Origin: Multifurca ochricompacta
Lineage: Eukaryota > Basidiomycota > Agaricomycetes > Russulales > Russulaceae
Length of the DNA: 64,000 bases
Reading direction: 5' to 3'
Assembly (NCBI GenBank): GCA_022496185.1
Contig: WTXG01000095.1
Location: 1 to 64,000 of the forward strand
Shown here: positions 34,038-46,000 of the stretch, piece after piece
Numbering within the stretch: the stretch's first letter is position 1
Layout: every line of letters begins with the position of its first letter
Translations under genes and position numbers: made by a program
The notes under the pieces: generated by a model
Told to the model about the DNA's origin: nothing
Database searches by the model: none
What the model saw: the letters and a program-made list of their open reading frames with translations, nothing else

Positions 34038-34548
34038 TGTTGACACAGGACGTGTCTGGAGATGCTTCAGGCATCTAAGGATCGCTTTAGCTGTAGATAA
34101 GATTAGATTAGGTTCCGGAGTTTCGGACTTTTTACGATATCTTTATTACATTTCTTTCTCACCTTACTCAGCTGATTAGTGATACCTTTAGTAATGCGCA
34201 GTAAGCACGTGATATCTCTTTGGCCAATAGCCTTAATCCCTCTTCTGTTTATTGTCCGGCACTTGTGGACTTATTCCCAGTGCGCACAGACCATTTCCCC
34301 TGGCCCCTATGGGTATATAAGGGTGTCTGTTTCGTCTCTTCCACTTCAGAGTTTCTTCAACCTCTGAAGTGTAAGTTCTACTATACTTTCTACCATACCT
34401 TTGACTAACTGTCTCTTGTAGATACTTGTCTTTCTAGGTCAGTAGAATAGTAATACAGAGTTTCTTCAACCTCTGAAGTATACTTGTCTTTCTAGCTTAA
34501 CCCGCTACTAACCACAGTCAGTATAACCAGCAGCATGATTGTTTGACA
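34038..34548 (+). repeat. 3' LTR of copia B
   Basis: 511 bp, TGTTGACACAGGACG to GATTGTTTGACA. It differs from the 5' LTR (500 bp) by many substitutions and several small indels, for example CTTCTATCTCTG versus CTTCAACCTCTG in the leader repeat. Confidence 0.92.
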
Positions 34549-36687
34549 CTTTGGGACATGCATACTCAATCCTTCGTATTGTCAAGAGATGTGACATTTG
34601 ATGAAGGATCCTTCCCATCCAACCTTGCCAAGGACAGCAAGGGAAAACAAAAGGAAAAAGTTATGCCTTTTGTTCTAGAAGTTGAGAGGCCTGTCCAGCC
34701 TCAACCAGCAATAGCCACAGTTCCTCAGGCTCCTGAAGACAAGGATGCCGAGGTTGAGGAACAGGAGGTAGTGGAACCTCCTCAATTAAATCCTGAGCCT
34801 ACCACACCCAAAAGAGAAGACACACATGATGTCACTATCTATCAGACGCCTCCATCCCAAGTCATGGAACCATCTGAACTCCCCAAAAGAACCCGTGCCA
34901 AGAGACAATCTAAGAAAAAGATTGTTGGCAAAATTTCCCAGCCAGTATTTACTAGGGAAAGTCCACGCTCTCAGCAATGTGACAAGGCTGTGCAGGAAGA
35001 TTTAGATCTTGATACTGCCTGTCCTAAACGTTCACGTCGCATGAATCCTCGATTTTATAATGAGGATAATGCTGAGTTCATGCAGGGTTCTTCCAGACTT
35101 GGACACATGGAATTGCTAAATGCCGCCAGTGTCTCTTATAGAGATCCCCTGACTTTTCAGGAGGCAATGCAGTCTGACAATGCCAATGAATGGCTTGAGG
35201 CATGTAAATATGAGATTGATGCCTTAGATAAACTGGATGTGTGGTGCCTTGAGAATCTTCCAAAAGGAAGGAAGGCTGTCAAATCAAAATGGGTTTTTAA
35301 GCTGAAACCAGATGGATGGTTTCGTGCTAGGCTCGTGGCAAAAGGGTTCACCCAAGTAGAAGGAGTGGACTTCAATGAAACATTCTCTCCAGTCGCCAGA
35401 TTTGAATCACTTAGATTACTACTAGCGCTAGCTACGCTAGAGGATTGGGAAATCCACCAGATGGATGTCAAATTGGCATTCCTACATGGCGATCTGGATG
35501 AAGAGATATATATGGAGCAACCAGTTGGTTTTGTCGTTGCTGGTCAAGAGTCCAAAGTTTGTAGGCTACAAAAAGCACTATATGGCCTCAAACAAGCATC
35601 CTGAGCATGGAATCTACAATTCCATGCAGTTCTTAATGAACTGGGCTTTACTCGGACGTACTCTGATGCAGGAGTATATGTGTTTCATCAAAAGGAGGGG
35701 GATGATTCACTTTATGTCATTCTCTATGTAGATGACATTACTATACTTGGATCTTCCAATGATAAGATAACGTGGCTGAAGTCATCACTATCTAGTCAAT
35801 ATGAGATGACTGACTTGGGAGAAATCCAGTCATACCTTGGAGTTAACATCACCAGGGATCGTCCTAATAAGACACTGGAGATTGACCAAGCAGCCTACGT
35901 TTTATCTATTATTGAGAAGTTTGGGATGAGGGATTCCAACCGAGTATATACTCCTCTTCCCTCTGGCGCTGATGTACATCTGGTCAAGTTTGATGGCCAG
36001 GCATCTACTTCTGAAATAAAGAAGTACCAACAGTTGATGGGGTCTCTGCTATGGGTGCAGATTGGAAGCAGACCTGACATCAGTTTTGCTGTGGCGTGCC
36101 TTAGTCAATACACTTCCAACCCCTCTCAGGATCATATGCGACTTGCAAAGTATGTCTTAAAGTATCTTAATAGTACAAAAGACTACAAGTTGCAGTATTC
36201 TGGAGGGAATGGGGAGAGTGGCCTTCATGGCTTTGCAGATTCCTCATGGGGAGATCAAGAGGACTGCCACTCCACCTCAGGCTACGTGTTTTTCTTAGCA
36301 AATGGCACTATTTCATGGTGTTCCAGAAAGCAGAAAACAGTAGCACAGTCCACCACTGAAGCCAAATATATGAGCCTCTCTGAGGCTGCAAATCAGGCAG
36401 CGTGGTATAGGACTTTTATGGAGGAATTAGGGTATGAGGTATCCTCCCCTATACTACTCCACTGTGATAATAAGGGTGCCGTGGATTTGGCATTAAACCC
36501 AGTCACAGGAAGGCGGTCAAAGCATATTCCGATCAAGTACCATGCCATTAGGGGGTACATTGAATCACACATAATTGAGTTAGTGTGTACCCCCACAGGT
36601 GAGATGCTGGCAGATGGCTTCACTAAGTCTCTACCAAGAGCATCATTTGAAACCATGGTAAATGGACTTGGACTTATGCTGGAATGA
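34549..36687 (+). pseudogene. gag-pol of copia A, 3' part (RT and RNase H)
   Basis: It resumes with LWDMHTQSFVLSRDVTFDEG, the end of the integrase region. Then come RT (WVFKLKPDGWFRARLVAKGF; YVDD in VILYVDDITILGSS, about 35725) and RNase H (GFADSSWGD, STTEAKYMSL, HCDNKGAVDLALNP) to TGA at 36685-36687. One in-frame TGA (35602-35604) replaces the CGA that copia B has in KQASRAWNL. Apart from that stop this half is open, so it decayed less than the 5' half. Confidence 0.9.
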
Positions 36688-36948
36688 GAAGAGCTGGAAT
36701 TTGGAGACTTTGAATACCAGTTTCACTTTCCCACCATGCCAAATGAGTACATTCTCGACCTCGAGAGTGATGCAAGAGGTGTGAGTTTGCATAAGAGAAT
36801 CTACAACTCGTACGCAAAGCTCACAACCCGCGCTCAAGAGTTAGAGAAGTTGGATCTCTGGCTGGTGATATGCTCATTTAATTGAGATGGCAGTGTGCTC
36901 ATCCAACTCATTTCCCATCCATGACCAGATGCCTTCAGCATGGAGGGA

Positions 36949-37449
36949 TGTTGAACACAGAAGATGTTCGGTGATGCTTCAGGCATCAGGTGATTAGATT
37001 AGCTACTTTGTAGATTAGATTAGATACCGGAGTTTCGGACTTTTACATTATCATTATTACTTTCTTTCTCACATTCCGCAGTAGCTGACTGATACACCAT
37101 GTAACATGTGATTTCTGTAGTGGCCAATGGCCTTTCTCCCTCATGTTTATTGTTTGGACTTTGTCCAGCACTTGTGGACTTATTCCCAGTGCACAGACCA
37201 TCCCTTGGATTGTATATAAGGGTGTCTGTTTCATCTCTTCCACTTCAGAGTTCTTCTAACCTCTGAAGTGTAAGTTTCTCTTTACTATCTACTTTACTAT
37301 TAGACTAATGCTCTTATATAGAACTTTCTTTGTCTAGGTCAGTAGTATAGTTAATACAGAGTTCTTCTAACCTCTGAAGTAACTTTCTTTGTCTAGCTTA
37401 ACCCGCTAACATCCACAGTCAGTATGCTGTGCCTCATGCCTGTTTGACA
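36949..37449 (+). repeat. 3' LTR of copia A
   Basis: 501 bp, TGTTGAACACAG to CTGTTTGACA, preceded by the purine tract ATGGAGGGA and followed by the target duplication TGCCT. It matches the 5' LTR minus its MITE. Confidence 0.94.
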
Positions 37450-37454
37450 TGCCT

Positions 37455-38344
37455 CTGGCACTTGGGCTGAGCCATCATCCTTTGCTCTGACTTCAGTCCA
37501 CTTGGGAGCACCATCCACATTGTGGCTGAGTTATGACTCCTTCCAACCATGGCCTTGGTCTGTTCATCATGCCTCTGGCACAGCAGCCAGGTCTTTCCCC
37601 ACTCACAGGCCTTAGGGGATTAGCTCCCTTTGGTCTACTCATCCCATCTCCCTCCATGCTTGGTTATGGCACATTTCCTTCCAATCTTGTTGAGGCTAGG
37701 CTGAGGGCTTGGCTTGTAGAGCTGACCCTGCTGAGGATCTCTGAGACTGCTAGTGGACCCATGCCAGATTGTGCATGTTGCACATGATATGCCCTGCTGA
37801 GTGTAACAGTGCAACCTGTTTCTGTCCAGAGTGCATGCCATTCAGGCCAAGCAGAGAGGGAGCAGTGGGCTTGAATGATGTAATGAAATCCACCAGCAGG
37901 AGGCAGGTGCATGGTGTTGATATAGGCTTTTTGGAAGAGGGGTGCTGGAGGAGTGATGGTGGGAGGGATTTGGACCTTGGTTACTTGATGGAGTTGGCAA
38001 TCATGGCATGTCTTGATGAACCATTTGATGTTGGCATCAAGGGAGGGCCACCAGAAGCAATCCATGACGAAGCATCGAGTTGAATAGATGCCTTTGTGTC
38101 CTAAGTCATCATGTGCTGAGCGAACAATGGCAAGGCATTGGGATGGGGTAATGTACAGTTGATGTTGACTAAGACCATTGCATCACCAGAGTTGACTGTC
38201 AAGTAAAAAGAACTTGCACATCTTCTTCAAAAGCCTCTCCAAGTCACTAGCACTAAGTCCTTCTGGTAGTTTGAGGGTGGCCAAGTAGTGTTGGATCTGG
38301 AGCATGTCAGTGTTGGCATCTATAGATCAGGCAGAAGAGGGGAA
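37455..38344 (-). pseudogene. Ty3/gypsy integrase fragment, a second gypsy family
   Basis: On the minus strand: AHDDLGHKGIYSTR (about 38120), then WWPSLDANIKWFIKTCHDCQ (the CxxC of the H2C2 finger, about 38010-38050) and YIIQAHCSLSAWPEWHAL (about 37860). It has no catalytic core beyond that and no LTR of its own, and its sequence differs from P and R. It was the target of copia A on its left side. Confidence 0.82.
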
Positions 38345-39287
38345 TGTTGAACACAGAAGATGTTCGGTGATGCTTCAGGCATCAGGTGATTAGATTAGCT
38401 ACTTTGTAGATTAGATTAGATACCGGAGTCTTGGACTTTTTACATTATCATTATTACTTTCTTTCTCACATTCCGCAGTAGCTGACTGATACACCATGTA
38501 ACTGTTGACACGGCATGTGTCTTGAGGTGCTTCAGGCATCTAGGTTAGGGTCTAAGCTGTGCAAGATTAGATTAGATATTGATTCGGAGTTTCGGACTTT
38601 TTACCATATCATTATTACTTTCTTTCTCGCAATGCGCAGCAGCTGACTGATGTACCTTAGTAATCCTGTATAGCATGTGATAACTTACTGGCCAATGGCC
38701 TTTGTCCCTCATAGTACATTCTAGCGCATTCCATTGCGCACAGACCATCCCTTCAGTAGTATATAAGGGTGTCTGTTTCATCTCTTACACTTCAGAGTTT
38801 CTTCTACCTCTGAAGTGTAAGTCCCTTCTCTTACTTACTATCATACCTTGAGACTAATGCTCCTAGTAGTAACTTGTCTTTATCTAGGTCAGTAGTATAG
38901 TATAATAGAGTTTCTTCTACCTCTGAAGTTAACTTGTCTTTATCTAGCCTCACACGCTACTAACAGTCAGTATCACTGCACGCACATGCCTGTTCTACAG
39001 TAACATGTGATTTCTGTAGTGGCCAATGGCCTTTCTCCCTCATGTTTATTGTTTGGACATTGTCCGGCACCTGTGGACTTACTCCCAGTGCACAGACCAT
39101 CCCTTGGAAGTGTATATAAGGGTGTCTGTTTCATCTCTTTCACTTCAGAGTTTCTTCAACCTCTGAAGTGTAAGTCTTACTATACTTTCTATCATACCTC
39201 TGACTAACATCTCTTGTAGATACTTGTCTCTCTAGCCTAACCCGCTAACTTTTACAGTCAGTATGCTGCACACATGCCTGTTCGACA
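38345..39287 (+). mobile_element. Solo LTR of the copia A family, split by another solo LTR
   Basis: TGTTGAACACAG at 38345 to CTGTTCGACA at 39287, interrupted at 38503-38999. TATATAAGG lies near 39114. The flanking 5-mers (GGGAA left, GTAGC right) do not match, so the ends may derive from recombination between different insertions. Confidence 0.88.
38503..38999 (+). mobile_element. Solo LTR nested in a solo LTR
   Basis: 497 bp from TGTTGACACGGC to CTGTTCTACA with a perfect 5-bp duplication GTAAC (38498-38502 and 39000-39004). It is related to the copia B LTR and carries GTATATAAGG (about 38759), the leader hairpin and the GTAAGT..CTAG unit. Confidence 0.93.
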
Positions 39288-40177
39288 GTAGCAGGGTTCA
39301 TAACAGTGCAGGCTTGTATTTAGATACTACAATACTACTAACTATCTCACCTTGTTAGATGCTTTCAATAGAGTGATAGCAACTACTTTATTATAGAAGC
39401 TATATACATTTGATGTGCTATATCAGCTATTAAATTAAATGAGTGGATGATGTGATTTGATCTGAGATGTACTAATTAAATAATTGTAATTGTGAACACA
39501 TGATCTAAATTATGCCAGACCGATTCCAGCATCTCTGTACTGATGATGCATGTGCATGCATTCTTAAGCCTACCTTCCTAGATAGGAAGGTAATGCACAG
39601 TCCAATTGGCATGCCCTGCATTTTGCATTTTTTTCATGTTTTTTTGTGTTTTTTTGCATTTGCATAGATAACACAACTGATTCTTGTCTCATTTAAGATC
39701 AGACACATGATCTGACTTGAAATTTTGTAGGATACTAGTTATATGAATATTATTTCTGTATAAGCAATTTTGAATGCATCTGATTGCCTCAAGTCTTAAA
39801 AATGCAAAAATGAATCAATATCCACATTCTGTGCAGTTTTCAACAGGCTTCTTTCATGTTATCTACATTATATGACAGCATTATATTACAGCAAAGGCAT
39901 TATGAATAAAATGACATAAAAAGACTGGTTAAGACTGGTTAAGACCAGTTAAGACCGGTTTTTTATCAGTCTTTTGGGATGCTTGAAGATGTAAGACTGG
40001 TTAACTGCATGAAGTGAAAATGCCTTAACCAGGACCATTTTTCAGTCTTTTTTTGGTTCAGTCCAGTTTGGTCCCAGTCTTTTTTCAGTTAAGTTAACCG
40101 AACCTTTAAACCCTAGTTACCCATAAAATGAAATGCATGCAAGTTCTTTACTTGCATCATGCATTTCAGACATCCAG
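39288..40177. repeat. AT-rich repeat region with short tandem repeats
   Basis: No gene is seen. A four-copy 10-bp tandem repeat (AAGACTGGTT and variants) lies at 39921-39960. The relative of the 1370-1557 repeat lies at about 39990-40115, ending AACCTTTAAACCCTAG. Confidence 0.55.
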
Positions 40178-40545
40178 CCCAGGACATCCCAGTCAAGGAG
40201 ATATGCACTTGGACACAATGTGTTCATTTATGGCTACTCAAGATCCCTCAAAGATTCCTATTTTATGTTCATAAGATTATGATAATTTATTATTCCATTT
40301 TTATTTTATTATTCTGCTTTCAATTTTATATGAGTGCAACTGTTCTTTGCATTTCTGCACATTATGGATAAATGGCCCAGGCCATCCCAGTCAAGGAGAT
40401 AAGCACTTGGACACAACATGTTCATTTATGGCTATTCAAGATCCCTCAAAGATTGTTGGTTTATGTTCAGAAGATTAAAAGGATCCTTTACTTACATTAT
40501 TATTTTATTATTCTGGTTTCATTTCATACAAGTGCAACTGTCCTG
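40178..40545. repeat. Direct duplication, ~198-bp unit
   Basis: Unit 1 starts CCCAGGACATCCCAGTCAAG (40178) and unit 2 CCCAGGCCATCCCAGTCAAG (40376). Both continue with GCACTTGGACACAA, TTCATTTATGGCTA, CAAGATCCCTCAAAGATT and GAGTGCAACTGT or AAGTGCAACTGT. Small indels occur in the AT-rich ends. Confidence 0.8.
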
Positions 40546-40964
40546 GCGTGTTTAAGTCAACCTTCCTTAATAGGAAGGAGGTCAGACCACCATGCAATGC
40601 AATGTAGTTGCTGCCCCATGCAGCTTGTAGATACATGCAGGCCTTGTTTCAGTAAACTAATTTGATAATTAGATTATATTATAGTCTAAAGTAGTCTAGA
40701 GAGTATTTTAGATAGTGCCAGACTGGCAGAATTGGTTGTGCCTTAATAAAACAGATGCATCATGATTTTCAAGAAGTGGATCACTGATAACACTTTTATT
40801 TTACATTGCACCATTGATCTGCTTTGATATTTCATATGGTAATACTAGAACATATTTAAAGATACCCTGTATCATACATCAGATGAGATCTTTTATTTTT
40901 GTGGCTGCAGATGTGTTTTATCTTAGAATTTCTACTGATCTTGTCAGTGCATAATTGGCACCTA

Positions 40965-42557
40965 CAGTGGGTCAAAAAACCGTCCCGATGTTTGCACCAT
41001 TTCTAGTATTCACTCTATAGCACCTCAGCATTTAGGAATCTGGTTATGGTGTGGCTGTATGTCTGAAAGCCCTGCTTCCTGGCTACCATGCCCAATTTGG
41101 ATCAAAGTAATTGGCCATGATATAAGCATTTTATGATCAAATCAAATCAATCAATCATCGGGACAGTTTTTTGACCCACATTTTAAATCCACTATCTGCC
41201 CAATTACTCCTTTTTTTCACCCCTTTTTGCCTTGGTAACTCCTTGAATCCTTTTAGTCATCCTTTCTATAACCTTTTCCCATCATTCTGGTGCATTTTTA
41301 TTCCACTCCTCCACCACCCTCTCCCACAACTCAGGTATCCCCTTGACTGGTTAAGAACCTTCTTCAGATCCACCCAGAGGTGTCCAATGGGGCTAATATT
41401 TCAAGGGATTGGGCTATCCATACCAGGCTTCAATATTCCTGTCTTAAAACTGCTGGCTTGCCTTCTTGGAATTGTGTTTTGGGTCATTGTCCCACTGAAA
41501 CATGCTTTCACCCTCCACCATTTCTTACTTTTCAAACCTTTCCACCACTCCGCCATCCAAAATATCACAGTACTGGCATGGATTCATGATCCCCTAAACC
41601 CCTGTAAGCATTCCTAGTCCATTCCACCCCATACAAGACCAATACCATAAGTTCTTCCTCCTCCATGCTTGACTGTCAGGGTGGTGGTTCTGTCAGAGAG
41701 TGGTTACCATGAAAATTGGACAGTGGATGACTGGAAAAGGATCTTGTGGTCAGGTGAGACTATAATAAACAGAATTGCTTCAGACAGAAGGAGCTACACT
41801 TGGGAAAAATAAGGGAGAACCACCCTCTGACAGAACCACCACCCTGACAGTCAAGCATGGAGGAGGAAGAACTTATGGTATTGGTCTTGTATGGGGTGGA
41901 ATGGACTAGGAATGCTTACAGGGGTTTAGGGGATCATGAATCCATGCCAGTACTGTGATATTTTGGATGGCGGAGTGGTGGAAAGGTTTGAAAAGTAAGA
42001 AATGGTGGAGGGTGAAAGCATGTTTCAGTGGGACAATGACCCAAAACACAATTCCAAGAAGGCAAGCCAGCAGTTTTAAGACAGGAATATTGAAGCCTGG
42101 TATGGATAGCCCAATCCCTTGAAATATTAGCCCCATTGGACACCTCTGGGTGGATCTGAAGAAGGTTCTTAACCAGTCAAGGGATACCTGAGTTGTGGGA
42201 GAGGGTGGTGGAGGAGTGGAATAAAAATGCACCAGAATGATGGGAAAAGGTTATAGAAAGGATGACTAAAAGGATTCAAGGAGTTACCAAGGCAAAAAGG
42301 GGTGAAAAAAAGGAGTAATTGGGCAGATAGTGGATTTAAAATGTGGGTCAAAAAACTGTCCCGATGATTGATTGATTTGATTTGATCATAAAATGCTTAT
42401 ATCATGGCCAATTACTTTGATCCAAATTGGGCATGGTAGCCAGGAAGCAGGGCTTTCAGACATACAGCCACACCATAACCAGATTCCTAAATGCTGAGGT
42501 GCTATAGAGTGAATACTAGAAATGGTGCAAACATCGGGACGGTTTTTTGACCCACTG
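40965..42557. mobile_element. Palindromic Tc1-like half element 2 (1593 bp)
   Basis: TA at 40963-40964 and 42558-42559 flank an inverted repeat whose arms are almost identical. A C-run difference (CCCC at about 41340 versus three in the other arm) shifts the symmetry by one base; the central ~120 bp are poorly paired. Each arm carries the C-terminal half of a Tc1-like transposase in damaged form (SPIGHLWVDLKKVLNQS and a DND..PKH-like stretch). The centre has DDWKRILWSGETIINRI, the region of the first catalytic residue, with Gly where Asp is expected. Ends are CAGTGGGTCAAAAAACCGTC, and an inverted copy lies about 195 bp inside each arm. Confidence 0.92.
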
Positions 42558-42559
42558 TA

Positions 42560-42840
42560 TACCCACCAAACCTGCCACACAGGTACAGGTTTCCACAGGT
42601 TGGGAGCCATATACCTGTACCCATACCCAGCAAAACCCATGGCACTTACCTGTGTGGGTATGAAAACCCTTGACAATCACTATCAACAGCTGTTTTTTTG
42701 ACAGTTCAGACAGTGTTTTCCATACCCATCCACCATCTGTCTCAACATTGACTTGAGCTTGGTACAGCATGGGTATGGCAACTGTACTACAGACCCATCC
42801 TTACCATGAGGTATGGGTGTGGTGTGCAGCCCTATTGCAT
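42560..42840. repeat. GTATGGG-rich repeat, probable MITE remnant
   Basis: Scattered GTATGGG/CCCATAC and GTACAGG/CCTGTAC motifs in both orientations, ending GGTGTGGTGTGCAGCCCTA. Palindromic element 2 appears to have inserted at its left edge. The borders are uncertain. Confidence 0.4.
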
Positions 42841-43041
42841 TCACTCTCAATGCCCGAGCCATCCTTACAGCGGTGCATCACATGACATGTTTTGTTCAAT
42901 TTCAATTATGGTATATCGATATTGAGCGTCTATCCACTTCTGGTCAACATGTATTATCTTTCCACGAGGCGGTGTAAGTCGGCCTATTTCACATTCACAA
43001 CCTCTACGCCTCTCCCTCCCCAGTTGTTCTGAACTAACGTT

Positions 43042-46000
43042 ATGTCCACTATCCCCTCGTCTACCTTCCTCTCCATATTCGATGCTGCCTCGAAAGAATA
43101 CAAAAAGAAAACTGGGCAAGACCTCCGCGTCCATCCCTTTACCACTGAGTTCAATGCGTGTGACTCTCCCGATGCCATCCTAGACGTCTTTCAAAAGCAA
43201 GCAGATGCACTAGATGGAACTCGGAAGGGTGACGAGGGGTTGGTCAAGTGGCTCAACCCTACCGTGTACATTTTGTCCATGTTTTCTGGGATACTTGGCG
43301 AGGGCGTTGGTTTGGTAAGCCCTCCGGGATAGGTTTTTTCTGTGTCTTCACTCTCATATAATCCACCCGGCCAGGTGTTCTCTCCTGCAAAGACAATCTT
43401 TACTGGAATCGGGGTTCTTCTCGCAGTAATATCTCACCTCGTTTCTCTTCTCTTCCAACGTGGTAACACTTCATATATCAGGCGGCAAAGGGGGTTGCCG
43501 CTAGCTACGATGTCCTTGTTGACCTCTTTGAGCGTATCCAAAATTTTCTTAGCCGTCTCAAGGTATATTCTGGAATTCCACTCACCCCAGAAATGACGGA
43601 AATGCTGGGAAAAATCATGGCGGAAGTACTCTGCATTCTCGCCCTTGCAACAAAAGAAATGAAGCAGAGACGAATCAGCGAGTCTATTCATTTATTACAT
43701 TATTCTTAGCTTAAACCTTAACAGAAGCATTCGTGAAGAGGTTGGCCGGAAGGACAGATGTCGAAGATGCGTTACAAAGGTTAGACAAACTGACACATGA
43801 AGAAATGCGGATGACAGTGGCGAAGAACCTAGAGGTTACGTACGATGTCGATGGAAATGTGAAGGCGATTAAGACGGTCGCAAACAGCGTCGATGAAAAC
43901 GTTAAAGTAATCAAGGAGGCCACGCAGAGTGTCGGAGATAACGTGAATGTGGTCAAAGAGGTCGCGTACAGCGTCAAAGCGTGTGCGTAAGGTCTACTTA
44001 ACTTCTCACCCTCACCCCTGTAATTTTCAGTCCCGTTCATGGTGAAGCAGTAACAGAAATGATGTCCCGTTTGTAATCCAATACGTCCATGTTTGGGTGC
44101 GGTTCTGAAGCCCTTTCACAGGCAGTCAATCACGAGACGATCTCCGAAGATGGCTCTCTCCTCCTGATCCATCGACAAATCATAATGTTGCGCGTGGCTC
44201 TCATCATGATGGAACCGCGTCATGGTTTACTCGTGGAAATACTTACAAACAATGGAAGATGACAGGTTCCCTCTTATGGATACATGGAAAACGTACTTCC
44301 TCTACCTCTTCTTTTTCTTTTTCTTTTTCTTGTCATTAATTCCCTGTCTGCTTTGCAGCGGGATCAGGAAAGAGCATTCTTTGGTGTGCTGCTTTCTTTC
44401 TAACTCTGTCTATGGGGGAATTTACTTTTTCCACGAGCTCGACGATTATCCACGAAATTGAGCAATTACAAGAGACAGGAGCGGCTTTAATGGCATACTT
44501 CTATTTCGACTTTAAAGACATCGGAAAGCAGGACGTCCGCAGCCTGCTCTCTTCCATACTTATCCAGCTCTGTGAACAGTCCAATTATTGTTGTGCCATC
44601 CTCTCCCACTTATACATTACTCATCGCAATGGTTCGCAACAGCCAAGTGAAAATGTACTTGTTCAATGTTTGAAGGAGATGCTCAAGGCCCAGGGACAGA
44701 TTGCAACTTACATCATCGTGGACGCGCTGGATGAATGTCCGAATACCATTGGAACTCCGTCTGCTCGCGAGAAGGTCCTCGAATTCATAGAAAACCTCGT
44801 CAATCTATCCTATCCCAATCTGCGTATTTGTATAACAAGTCGTCCTGAGCAAGACATACGAACAACACTCGAGGTTTTGACATCTTGCCGTTTCTCACTT
44901 CACGATGAAAGCGGACAAAAGGAGGATATATCAACTACGTCAGCGCTTTCGTTCGTTCAGATAGAACAATGCAAAGATGGCGAGAGGAGGATAAAGAATT
45001 GGTGATATGTACCCTCGCGGAAAAAGCTGACGGAATGTAAGGCATGATCGCTCCTACCCATTGGATAGGTTTCTCATAATATTGTACAGGTTTCGATGGG
45101 TATTTTGCCAACTCGACACGCTACGCCGGTGTATCCCAGCGAGTATCCGACGGGCTCTGGATGAACTCCCTGTGACGCTAGATGAGACATACGAGCGGAC
45201 GCTTGTTGGAATCCCCGAGGAGAAATGGGAGCATGCACACCGTCTTTTTCAATGCTTGATCGCATCTGTTCGCCCACTTCGTGTTGATGAACTCGCGGAA
45301 GTCTTTGCGATCCAATTCGACCAGGGAACAAGTTGCAAGCTCTTGTCCGGGTGGCGTCCGGACGATGCAGAAGACGCAGTCTTATCAGCGTGTTCAAGTC
45401 TGATCGCGGTTGTCAACGTCGATGACTCACGAGTCGTGCAGTTTTCGCACTTCTCCGTGAAAGAGTTCTTGGTATCGAACCGTCTTGCAATCAAAGGGGT
45501 CAAAAATGCCTCGCGGTATCACATCCCGCTCGAACCTGCGCATATGGTCCTCGCAAGGGCTTGCCTAACTGTCTTGCTCAATTTAGATGACCAAATTGAC
45601 AAAGATGGACTGAAGAACTTCCCTCTTGCTTTGTACGCTGCTGAGAACTGGGTCGATCACGCTCGGTTTGAGACGGTGTCAGTGCTGACACAAGATAGCA
45701 TGGCGCACCTTTTTGACCGAGGCAAGCCACATTTCACAGCATGGGTTTGGATTCATGACATAGAGAACAGACGAAATCGATCTATATCCTATCTCTCTGT
45801 ATCTCCATCGCAACCCACGGCGACTCCTCTATATTGTGCTGCGTTATGTGGTCTCCCCGGTCTTGCGGAATACCTCATTTCCATCCAGCCGCAGGATGTC
45901 AACGCTGAATGTGGATCATACGGTACTCCGCTACATGCAGCATCGTCCAAGGGACACGTTGATGTCGCTCGGCTGCTACTTCAATGTGGGGCAGATGTAA

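Larger units (their letters stand above)
28028..34548 (+). mobile_element. Copia element B, inserted in copia A
   Basis: 5' LTR 28028-28527, intact coding region 29461-33786 and 3' LTR 34038-34548. Copia A reading is interrupted exactly here. CTTTG is found at 28019-28023 and 34549-34553 as the probable target duplication, but four extra bases (TATG) separate the left copy from the LTR. A purine tract (GGAGGGA) precedes the 3' LTR. Confidence 0.93.
23643..37449 (+). mobile_element. Copia element A, broken by a MITE, a SINE and copia B
   Basis: Ty1/copia element with 5' LTR 23643-24650 and 3' LTR 36949-37449. Both flanks are TGCCT (23638-23642 and 37450-37454). The LTRs are 501 bp each once the 499-bp MITE and its 8-bp duplication are discounted. 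The coding region is split into 25577-28027 and 34549-36687. Confidence 0.95.

Noticed and set aside
39921..39960. Possible CRISPR-like array of short repeats
   Set aside because: Ten-base units without spacers in a eukaryotic repeat region; a simple tandem repeat.
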